This document shows positions 51,001-63,400 of a stretch of 64,000 bases of DNA, one piece after another (positions within the stretch are counted from its first letter, which is position 1; each line of letters starts with the position of its first letter). The DNA is from Babylonia areolata. Its lineage: Eukaryota; Mollusca; Gastropoda; Neogastropoda; Buccinidae. The position numbers were made by a program, and so were the translations under genes. The DNA is taken from positions 11,844,714-11,908,713 of the forward strand of contig NC_134905.1 of the NCBI RefSeq assembly GCF_041734735.1, given 5' to 3'. Below the pieces are notes generated by a model. It was not told the origin of the DNA and made no database searches. It was given only the letters and a program-made list of their open reading frames with translations.

Positions 51001-54000
51001 CACTAAAATCACACTGGCAAGCCGTACAGTGTGGAAATTCTGGGCCTTTCCCACTCTCTTAATTCAGGATATCTCTGAATATCTACATTGGAAGTTTCAT
51101 CCAGCCTTCTTTTTGAAAGATGGATGGATTTTTCCACTCTCTTCATCATTGTCTTCACATCTCATGGACATATTTTTATTTCTTGTCCGCCATCTTGAGT
51201 GCCAGAAGTGAATGTTTTTGTAACTACATTAATACAAAAGCACAGCTGTGCCTAAGTCTGAACGCACAAGACCATTATTTGAAAATATTATACCCCATTA
51301 TCAATGTGTTTCAGGGTTGGTTTTTTTGTTGTTGTTTTTTGTGTGTGTGGCCTCAGCACACATGAACACAGAGCACAATAAAGTTGCTCTGTTCTTTTCT
51401 TTTTCTATTTTTTGGTGCTCTATGGGTTTTTTTCACTGGCCCAAAAAACCCCAAAGAAAATAGAAAAGCAAAAACAGCAACAACAAAAAAGCAAGAAAGT
51501 GGAGAAAAAGAAAGAAAGAAAGATGGTATCAATAAAGATTTCACCTTTTTATCTGTTTATTTTTTTTATAAATGCATTAAGCTCTAGTGCTGGTCAAGGG
51601 TTTGATCAAAATTCCAAGACTTTTCCAGATTCTGAAGGGCAAAACATATTTTTCTAAGACTTTTCTAGACTCCTATAACTGTGTGAGAACCATGAATTGT
51701 GAACCCATGTCAAGAAGCCCCGTCCCCTGACCTCTTTGAACTTGGAGGTGAGGACGTGCTCCAGCTTGGCAATGACAGTGGCCAGGTAGCCCACCAGGAT
51801 GCCCTTCGGGCAGTCCTCGCTGAAGTTCACAAGGGCCGCTGCTCCGTGGGCTTGAACCCTCGGCACCGAATCGTCATCCAGCACTGACAGCAGACCTGGT
51901 ACAATCTGACACCAGAGGGCAAAGATGGGAGATAATTATGTAAAATGGCAAAATCTGACACCAAGGAGCAGAGTGTTGATGTAAAGATGGGAGATAATTA
52001 TGTAAAATGGCAAAATCTGACACTAGAGAGCAGACTGCTGATGTGATGATGGGAAATATTTATGTAAAATGGCACAATCACCAGATAGCAATGTGTTAAT
52101 ACACAAATGGGAGATAATTACGAAAAATGGCACGATCTGACTTTGAGTTAATGCAAAGATAAGGGTAATTATAAAAAATGAATAGCACAGTCTGAAACCA
52201 GGGGGCAGTGTTTCTTCATGCAAAGACAGGAGATAATTATCAAAATTCTGGCACAATCTGACACCAAGGGACAGCTGTTCAATTAATGCAAAGACGAAAG
52301 ATGATAACGGAAACAACAAGCACATTTTTGACACCAGGGGGCTGTGTTTAATCAATCCAAAAATGGTAAACAATAATGGAAATGTCTGGCACAATCCGAC
52401 ACTTGGGGACAGTGTATTAATCCGAAGATGGGAGATAATTATGTAAAATGTTGCCAAGGAGCAAAGTTCTAATACAAAGATCCATGTAAAAATACTGGTT
52501 TATAATCATACTGCACCACACTTGTCTGTATGTAAACAAACTGAATGACTGTGATTCATCTGCATTGTTAATGTGTTTTACACCACAAATTAACTGATCT
52601 GACTGAAGACAGTAAAGTATCCTGTACTGCACTTGTTGTCCTTGATACAAGAAACATTGAAGGATATATATATCTACCTAACAAAAAAAAAAAAAAAAGG
52701 GATGTGAACTTTAAAAAAAAGTTTAACACAGAAACAAAAACATAAAAAGAAATAAAGCTAGAAAATTCGTATTTGGACACTTCAAAATTTTCTCTTTCTT
52801 TTAATCACTGACTTTTCACAAACAAATAAAATGTGTAAACATTTCAGAGACGTGTATCTTGTTCACGAGCCCATTGACATACTAGTGGAAAGGGCAAGCA
52901 GTACATGCACAAAGAGACAGGTGCAAGGCAGTGAGTCTATTTTATTCCTTCCTTGTGGCAAAGTTGCTCTGAAGGCTACTTTGCCTTGATTCGTGAGAAC
53001 CTCACCATTCTTGCTATCAGGTGGAAAAGAAAGAAATGCACCTTCCCAGCGTGTCTCATGAGAACTTTGCCTAACCAGCATGTAAGAAACACGCCACAGG
53101 TCATTTCACACACTCCTAGTCTGATCCAATGCTTTGGTGCTATTTTGTGACCCATTTTCAGAATTTAGTGGGCTTTTCTTCAAAGCAACACAAAAGTCAA
53201 TCATCTTGTGCTTAGCCTTCTTTTCTTTTTCTTTTTTTTTGCGACCTAGAATAAACTTCAGTCTTGCTCATGCTCAGGCATGCAAGCAGACCACTTCTAA
53301 GTCAACAATATAAGACTCATACCAAATTTTTTAGATTTCATAACGTCTGGCCCTGATCGATACCACTACTGCTCTTCTGTTACGTTTTTTTTTCCAACAA
53401 AAATTGACACACACAGTCACAGGTCTGAGACGCTCAGAATCCTAAGCAATCTTAACCACCCAGCTCCTAACCTTTTCATGGAACTTGCGTTGGCAGTTGG
53501 GTCCAAAGTCTGTGCAGAGCTGACCAAAGGCATTGCAGGCTGCGTACCGTACTCTAGGATGCTGTGTAACACAAACATGATCACAATCACAGAGCAGCAG
53601 TCATATGGCACTGCTGTTGGATGCAACTGCATCATCAATATTCTCATCACTGATATAAAATGAAGCTTTCCTTTCTGCGTCCATGGGCAGCAACTCTGTT
53701 ATGCATTGTGGAACACCAATGGTGTTAGGCAAAGCATGTTTGCTAAACGTTTGCTCGAAACTGAACACAATAAATCTGGTTGCAGAAAATGAACAGCTAC
53801 TTTTTCCAAAAAATGCGACCAGAATGTTCACTGGTTAAAAAGACATCCAATCTCAAAGCATTATTTTCGTGTGAGTTCACAAATTATTCTCGTGGCTGTT
53901 TTGATAGGAAAAGGGAAGTAGAAGGAGAAGAAGATGGAGAAGGAGAAGATTATGCAGAAGGAGAAGAAGACAGAGATGAAGAAGGTGAAGAAGAAAAGAG

Positions 54001-56883
54001 AAACAGAAGAGAAGAGTAATAGAGGAAAAGAGGAAGAAGAGGAAGAAGCATGCTTTTTGTTGTATGTTGATTTTGTATGTGTGTTTGTGTTTTTGGATGT
54101 TTGTATAAAAACCAGACCAGATTTTTTAAAATCATTGATACATGTAAGTTGTCATTTTTATATCATTATAATTGTTATAAATATTTATATTGTGCATATC
54201 TTTGTTCAGAGACCAAACTAATTTTTTTTTTTTACACAGTTTTAGTGTTTAAATGCAAATTTTACAATTAGAATTTCACATTATACAGCACACAAGAGCA
54301 TGTTTCACATAGAAAGGTGCGATATCTAAAATCACCCAAATTATTATCATGATCATTATAGCTTACCGGGTCCTTGAGGTAGGGCAGAATGGCATTGACG
54401 ATTTCATCCAGCATTAGTTCCATCTGGGAGTGACAACCCTCCCCACATGCTGACACTGCCATCAGTGCTGCATGGCGGTAACGCCAGTCCTCTGGAAGCA
54501 CACTTGACTGTTTAATAATCATAACTATAACGCAGACTGCCACTCACACTTCCCAGTCAGGGGAGTCTTGAGATTTACAATTCAAGTTATGCACACACAA
54601 ATAATCAATCGACTCAAATGATGTGGCTAAAAGCCAGCCCAGCACAATGGGGCCATTTCTGGGAAGACACCTGTCAGTTCTTTGAATCAGTACATAAACA
54701 TCAACGCACAAAGTACACCATACTCAAACCATCATTTGCAGTTCTTTAAACCAATACATAAACATCAACACATCAAGTACACTCAAACCATCATTTGCAG
54801 TTCTTTAAACCAATACATAAACATCAACTCTGCTTTTCCCGCATTGGCCTTGTCAGCCATGAGCGTGCCTGCATCAGACGTGGACAACGCCCTTCCTAGA
54901 TCTTCGTTAGCGAAGCCAGGCCATGAAACATCAACACATCAAGTACACCATACTCAAACCACCATTTGCAGTTCTTTAAACCCATACATAAACATACATG
55001 CATCAAGTACACCATACTCAAACCACCATTTGCAGTTCTTTAAACCAATACATAAACATACATGCATCAAGTACACCATACTCAAACCACCATTTGCAGT
55101 TCTTTAAACCAATACATAAACATACTTGCATCAAGTACACCATACTCAAACCACCATTTGCAATTTACAGCAAGTTGATGGATGCAGTAATTTTGGTCAC
55201 TAAGCGACAGAAAATGGAAGTGAAGATGGTCGCACATTTTCTTTTCAATTGACAAAGACGTGGAACAATCTCCCTGTTAACCTCCGTCATTCTGACTCCC
55301 TCACATCTTTCAAATATGATCTCAAAACTCACCTCTTCCCTCAGCAATAAGTTCACTTGTGGCAGGTCCATTTCTTTGCATGTGGTGTGCTTGATGTGTG
55401 AATACATATGTATGTGTATGAATGTATATTTGGTGGGTTTGTACGTTTGACTGCGAGTGTGCATGTGTGTGTGTGTGTTGTGTGTGTGTGTGTATGTTCA
55501 TGTGTGCACATGTCTGACAGTATGTCTGTGCAAGTGTGTTTGTGTGTGCCTATGTGTGCGTATGTGTGGAGGCCAACTGCTATGTTCATATATATGCCAA
55601 AATGTATGTACAGATTGTGTGTGTGTGTGTGTGTGTAGTTTGTTAGTCACATTTTGTGATACTGATGTAATGTGTCATGTAAAAAAAAAAAAGTGTTTTG
55701 TAAAGTACCTTTTGCAGATTTCTGTACTGTACAGAGCAGGTTTTCATACTATCATTACAACTTTGACACAAGGAGAAGAGGAGAGATACTGACGGTGGCC
55801 CAGCATGGTGGAGATGGTGGCCACAATCTGACCCAGCATGGTCTTCCCCCCAAGGGCACATGCCAGCCGGTCCAGGGCACTCTCTGCCGCTATAGCGTTA
55901 CTGTAAAACACATACATCACACATCATCTGTAGTGCTGCTATGGTGTTACTGTAAAACACATACATGACACATCATCTGTAGTGCTGCTATGGTGTTACT
56001 GTAAAACACATACATCACACATCATCTGTAGTGCTGCTATGGTGTTACTGTAAAACACATACATCACCATCATCATCTGTGGTGCTGCTATGGTGTTACT
56101 GTAAAACACATACATCACACATCATCTGTAGTGCTGCTATGGCGTTACTGTAAAACACATACATCACACATCATCTGTAGTGCTGCTATGGTGTTACTGT
56201 AAAACACATACATCACCATCATCATCTGTGGTGCTGCTATGGCGTTACTGTAAAACACATACATCACACATCATCTGTGGTGCTGCTATGGCGTTACTGT
56301 AAAACACATACATCACCATCATCATCATCTGTGGTGCCGCGATGGCGTTACTGTAAAACACATACATCACACATCATCTGTAGTGCTGCTTTGATGTTAC
56401 TGTAAAACACATACATCACCATCATCATCTGTGGTGCTGCTATGGCGTTACTGTAAAACACATACCTCACCATCATCATCATATGTGGTGCTGCTATGGC
56501 GTTACTGTAAAACACATACATCACTCATCAGCACTACCAGGCATAAGATTGGGAAATTGTGATTGAGACTGAAAGGTGGGGGCCTGGGACTGCGGCCCCC
56601 AGTAGGGGTCCATAGGGTAACGCCGCTGGTGGGGGTCTGAAGTGTTTTTGCTTCCAAACCTGAAAAGTCAGCCTTGGGGGAATGATTTTCAAAATCGTGT
56701 CTCGTGTGTGTGTGTGTGTTTGTGCGTGCATGTGTGTGGTTTCAATGCAACTCTCTGTGTATATGTGAGAGAGAGAGAGAGCGAGAGAGAGACAAAGAGA
56801 TTGAGAAAAGGGTTGGGCTGGACATGGGAGGAAAGAGTTCATGTATGTGCACTGCTTTAAATACAACTCTCTGTGTATTAAAC

Positions 56884-56935
<52 letters not shown>

Positions 56936-57393
56936 AGGAAATATTATTAGCACACAAGTTTGCACTGTACCAATATAACTGACCACCTGGTCTCTTCAGC
57001 TGTAGTCTCTGTTCCACTGACATGCATGTGTGTTGGTTGAGGAAAGAAAGGGGAAGGGGAATGACTGGAGGGAGGAGGGGGTGGGTCTGTGACTAGTTAT
57101 ATCACTTTCAAGCAGTCAAGGATTCTCAGCTGGAGCTAGTGGTCCCTGTCATGGCTCAGTGCCAAAATTGCCAGTCACTGACAGTGGTTTCATACCCCCC
57201 CCACGCCCCCCCTTTTCCCTCAGCACTGGTAGTGACTCAAGAGAGAGGGGAGGGGTACATAGGCAAATCATGAAAGTGAAGTCTGCAGGAAGGGGGGGGG
57301 GGGGGTTTAGGGAGTGACTTTTTTCTCTCTGAAATCAACTGCCCTTCCATTGAAAACAGCGGATCCGGATCCGCTGAGAGTTCCCCAGCATGG

Positions 57394-57429
<36 letters not shown>

Positions 57430-60400
57430 CAGGGAAGAAAGAAAAAGAGACAGCAAGCGCACATGCACGCGCGTGTGTATGTATGGTTTCAATTCAACTG
57501 TGTGTAAACAAGAGAGAGAGGGAGGCAGACAGAAAGAGAGGGGAGATGGTAGGAGGAAAGAACTGATGCAAGTTGTATTTGTGCATATGTATGCACTGCT
57601 TTCAAATTCAATAGATCTCTCTCTCCGCATGTGTGTGTGTTTTTTCAATACAACTCTGTGTGTATATGCAAGAAAGAGAGAGACAGAGAGAGAGAGAGAG
57701 AGGCAGAAAGAGGGAGCGAGGGACAAAGAGACACAGAGAGAGGGGGGAAGGTGGGAGGAAAAAGTGCAAGTTTGTATGTGTGCATGTATGTGCATTGCTT
57801 TAAATACAATTCTGTGTGTGTGTGTGTGTGTGTGTGTGTTCAATCTCCGTGTGTATGTGTGTGTGCTTGAAAGAGAGAGCGTGTGTGTGAGTGTGCGCGC
57901 ACATGTGCGTATTATTAAGCTCTGCGTGTGATGGTGTGAGCACTCATAATATTATGTGTGCACATGTGCAAGTGTGAAGGAGAGAGATAAAATAAAAAAC
58001 AGAGTATGTGTATATGTGAATGCATTCATGTGAGTGTGTGTGTGTATGTGTGTGTGTGTGTGTGTGCGTGTGCGTGCGCGCGCACATTCAATTCAGCTCT
58101 ATGTCTGTGTGTGTAACTTTGGTAATCTGGCCAGCTATAGGTCTCAAATCTAAATACACTGTGTCTTGCCATGAACTGTCTGTATAGAAGCCTGGCTGTG
58201 TCAGAAAAGCCACTGACCTCAATAAGTTGCTGCAAAGTTTGTTTCAATCGCAACATTGTTACTTGTGCAGACAGTGGCAAAGTTGGAAGCTTCTGAATGA
58301 ACAGAGGGTCAAGTAGATGTACCCACGGCCCTTGTGGCTTGACAGGGGTGGAGATCACCAGCACTGGTGTATCTGTGTGTGTGCGCAAGTTTGTGTGTGT
58401 GTGTGTGTGTTATTGTGCACGCGCTCACATGTCCCGCGTGTGCGTGCGTGTGTGTGACTGACAGCATGTGTCTGCATGTGCGCACGTGCATGCTTTTCAC
58501 AGTGCGTTAAGAAACTTTCGGACTTCGATTTTGGTGCTCTGACAAGTCTGGATCGCCTCTCAAGGGGTCAACAAACAACGCTTTCGAAAGAGCATTCTGT
58601 TTTCATTTTTGACAGATCATCAGTAAACGATATGGAACGGCCCACAGGCTTTTTCTTTCTTTCTTTTTTCTTCTAGAAAACGGACGCTCCGTTTTTAATG
58701 CAAATGTGAAAACAGATTTCCATGCCTAGACTGAAGAGTTGCACCCATACAATCTGACACCAATCGTACTTGGCCTTGTCCGTGTAAAGTTAAATTTTTT
58801 ATTGTTCACTTCTGTTTTCACGGTCTCATCTTGCCAGACCCAGTTCCGCTTATTATTCACTCCTTTATCGATCTCTGCTGCAAAAATCCTCTAATCCTTT
58901 GTGAGTTTTCTCATTTTGTCAATGACTGAAGACGATCGACGAAATCAGGTATCTTTGCAAGTGGTGAAGCCCGCGAGCGAGTTTTGTAATCCCGACCAAA
59001 TACAGATAAGCTGAATGATGACAGAGGAGCAATGGAACACTTATTCTCAATTGGTTCGCTTATCCAAACATGGGGTATTTTAGCAAACGCTGTGGGTCTG
59101 TCTTGATCGGTCGGACAACGTTCGTGCAACCTTCGTGGGTCGGGGAAAAAAAAACCTCACCCCCCTTCCACCGATTTCTCAACGGATTTATGCGAATCTC
59201 AAAAATGGCCTCTGGGGCCAATTTTTGGTCATAAATCCGACTATAGTCGGAAAAATCTCATGCCTGATGAAAGGTCATTAAGGATGACTGATGACTTGCG
59301 CGATGAGTTTGTTTAAAGTAAAGAGGAGTTGCGCAACGTCAACCTCACTCTCTCCTCCGGGTTCACCAATTTCCAGTGGCAAGACTAAGTCGAGACGACT
59401 GGAGGATGAGCACGGATGCAGTGGATGACCATGATATCCTTTCGGTGTCCCATCTTGCTCTCTGCACTCCACAGTGTGTTGCTGTAACCGCCTTCCTCTC
59501 CGTTGAACCGACAGGTTTCTTCCGCAGATTCTGCTGGATCCAGACTTCGCATGCATGGGTAGACACACCCCAGGGGCCAACTGCATGTGGCATGCACACA
59601 GCACGGTGGAGCTAGATGGCCGTCGGTGGCTTTCCTGAGCCGATGCCCTTTTATGGATCTCGTTTTTAATTCCATAAGGGTGTCTAGCCACCCGCCTCAC
59701 CAGTCCCGCAAGGGAGCGGTGGGAGTGCCGGTTTAGTCACCGGCCACCCAACCCTGAACAGGCTGTACTGGATTACAGGTTACCAGTAGCAGATCTAATG
59801 ACCTGACACTATAACTATAGCGTTACTGTAAAACACATACATCACTCATCATCATCTGTGGTGCTGCTATGGTGCTACTGTAAAACACATACATCACACA
59901 TCATCATCATCTGTTGTGCTGCTATGGTGCTACTGTAAAACACATACATCATCATCACACATCATCTGTTAAACCGCTATGGCGTTACTGTAAAACACAT
60001 ACATCACTCATCACACATCATTTGTAGTGCCACATTGGCATTTCAATGGTCTATGGTGCTGTGTGCACTTAACCCTTTCGCTACCAGGAAAATAAGATTT
60101 AAGTGAAAACTATTTGCCAGGTTTTTTTTCACAAAAAGGTATAAATTTGCAAAAAATTCTGTGCTCTTTGTTATTGGAGAAAAACCCATAAAAGTATATA
60201 TTTTCTGAAAGGTAAATGAATAAAGAACACAAAACACATGTTTTCCCATTTTATATATATTTTAGTGACATGCTGTTGTTTTGAAATCAGTGTTTTGTTT
60301 TTGGTCACATTTTCAACGTGTTCATTACTAACATTAATCAGGTAATTTGCACTAAAATATATTTTCTGGACAAATGGATATCTGCATACACAAAATCATA

Positions 60401-63400
60401 CTAGAACAACCACAATAAAAAAAATTTAAAAAGAGATAGATATACAATGCATTGTGACTTCTCAAAGTGATAATGTGGATGAGAGGCCACGCCCCCTCAG
60501 TCTCCACCCCCCTCCTCCTCACCCCTCTCACACAGTCACTTTTTCCAGTTCTCATCAGACCGCGTTGGCTGAGTGCCAAGAAAATCGCTCACACTATCCG
60601 CTAATAATTCAGTTAGTTTGTGTCTTCTGCTAAGGTTTGCACAGCCGGCATCACTCACTGACAGTCGCATCTTGGCCACTCTCTTGATTGCTCCCTTTAT
60701 TTTCTATCGAATCGTCCTATAAGTGTTCATCACTGTCTTCTTTGAGTTTACGCTTCAATTCTTTCTGAGCATCAGCAAAAGAAAGCAATCTTGGTTGATT
60801 TAGTTCGCTACGATCGCATGTCTTCAGCACAGCGTCAGTCCGACATTTTGCTGAGCGAGCGAGGAGAGGAGCCAGGCAAACACTGGGACAGTAACCCAAC
60901 CAAAACATTCAAATAAAGGACTGCCTCATGACGTAGATGGGGATTCTAGCTATGAATAGAATCCAGAAAGAGTAACCAAGCTAAAGCTACCAGCATTTTT
61001 GTCAACGAACTGAACGCAAAGCGGGGAAAAGTCTGAATATTTCGAGGACGAGTTATCTCGTCATTGTGGCAGCGAAGCGTACATGTTTGCCATGACGAGT
61101 TATCTCATCATATAGGCAGCCTAGGGGTTAAGCAAACATATCTTCTTTAAAAAAAAGTGTGAGACTTTTTGAATACTGGGAAGAGTTTCTCAGCAACACA
61201 TGCAAATGCCAGAGGGTTAAGTGAGGTGCCCCTTGAGATCTCTCTTGAGAAGGAAATCTACTTCAAATGAAGGACCACTATCGCCACTATCTGCCTGATA
61301 GAGGTATAGTCAGCCAATCTGTACCCATGCATCGTGCTAGCCGACAGGTAGAGACCAGTGGAGCAGTGTGCCAGAAAGTTTGCAAACTGCATGCTAGAAG
61401 GTATGTCCTAAGCCTTCACCACTGCAACCATTTCTTCCAGCTAAAGTCATAGAGACTCATTACAGTCACTTACCTCCTTTCCCCTGTACGGAATGCTCCC
61501 ATGGACAGAAGTGAAGAACTTTTTGTCTGTTAGTTGTTTTTAATTCAAAGCGCAATTGCTTGTTTGTTATTTAAAATTCAAAGTGCGCTTGATCCAAGTA
61601 ACACATGATGTTTGGCACAAGAACTGGTCCCGACAGGACAGAATACAGTAGCCTTTCATTATCTGGAAGGATGAAAAGAGTGTGGCGGTAGTTTTGCTTT
61701 CCCCCCCGTCAAATACATGATGGAGTCTCCTATCGGTCCGACGGATGATCAGGCAGGCAGGCTTATCTGTCAGTGTGTGTCCTCATATGGGAGAAGAGGC
61801 CGATTCTGGATGCGCAGCACTTCCCACAGGTGTTGCAAGGGAAAACGTCTCCAGAAGTTGAGCCCTGCTTCCTTCGCTCACGCTCCTCCTTAATGGCCAG
61901 CATTCTCTTGTTTTCAAACGTCTTTATGCCACTAGAGCACAGCATCCTCCAGCGAGAGCAGTCAAGGGCATCAGTTTCCCAGGAAGTGATGTCTATGTCA
62001 AAGGCTTTGAGGTTTGTCTTCAAGGTGTCCTTGAAGCGCTTGCAGGGTCTTCAAGTTCGGTGGCCTTCCTTCAGCTGGCCATACAAAAGCATCTTCGGGA
62101 TCCTGCTGTCTGTCATGCGGAGAACGTGTCCTGTCCAGCGTAGCTGGCACTGGATCAGCAGGCTTTCGATGCTGGGCAGGCCGCTCCTCTCTAGGACCTG
62201 GAGGTTGGAGACCCTGTCTTGCCACTTTATGCCGAGGATCTTTCGTAGGCATCTCTGGTGAAACTGCTCAAGTTGCTGAATGTGACGGCGATACGTCATC
62301 CATGTTTCACAGCAGTACAACAAGGTGGTCAGCACAACCGCTCTGTAGGTTTTGATTTTGGTGCTGAGCCTGATGCCTTTGTTGTTCCACAGCCTGTTGT
62401 TGAGTCTGCCAAAGGTGGAACTGGCCTTGGCGATGCACAGCGTCACTTCTGCACCAAGGGCTCCGTTGCTCCATAGGGTGCTGCCCAGGTAGCAAAACTT
62501 GTCGACTGACTTGATCTCTGTGTCATTGATCTTGATTGCTGGTGGGGGGCAGGCACTGGCGTTCTGTGAGCTAGCTTGCTGGTACATGAACTCGGTCTTG
62601 CTGAGGCTGATGGTGAGTCCAAAGCACCTGCAGGAAGTTGAGAACCTGTCCATGATGAACTGCATGTCCTCATGGGTGTGTGCAGCAAGCGCACAGTCAT
62701 TAGCAAAGAGGAACTCTCTCGTCAGTGCCTCAAACACCCTGGACCTGGTAAAGAGTCGCCGCAAGTTGAAAAGTTTGCCATCTGTGCGAAACTGAATGTA
62801 GATGCCCCGGTCACAGTCTTGGAAGGCGTCAATCAGCATGGCAGAGAAGAGAATGGAGAACAGTGTGGGTGCCAAGACGCAGCCCTGCTTCACTCCATTT
62901 ACCACAGGGAACGGATCCAACATGTCAGTATTTTCCAGAAAGAGTGTGGCGGTAGTTTTGCTTTTCCCCCCGTCAAATACATAGTAGTGTTGCAACAGCT
63001 GTTGTCCACGATATCATAATTTTCACCCCTTCCCACTCCCCATTTTCTCTCCAGATTTGCAGAGTTCTCAGGAATGGCCTCTGGGTCTTTCCTGCAGCAG
63101 TCAGGCTCAACTGACTAGGTGCTTTTTTTTTCCCCTCCAATTTCTTTCTTTCTTTTTTTAAAATTTTTTTTTAAATGTAATGGAAAAACACATTTATGCC
63201 TATCCATGAAGCTCTCACATCCTTGAAAATGCAAACAAGATGAAAAAGCTGCTTTTGAACAGGCTGATGTGGAGTGCTGGCCTAGTGATAATGCATCCAT
63301 CTTGGAAGCAAGAGAATCTTGGTGCACTGGTTCGAATTCTCTCCCTCCACTTGACCTTGAGTCGTGGTCTGGATGCTAGTCATTCAAATGAGAGAATAAA

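Noticed and set aside
53780-54019. Glu-rich acidic frame
   Set aside because: It is the polypurine tract read as GAA/GAG codons, with no splice context or homology.
61763-62023. C2H2 zinc-finger host gene
   Set aside because: The CNTCGKCC...H..TH motif is the C-terminal tail of the LINE protein, directly continuous with its reverse transcriptase.
63265-63345. tRNA gene
   Set aside because: A and B boxes are present but the acceptor stem does not close, and the SINE body follows directly.
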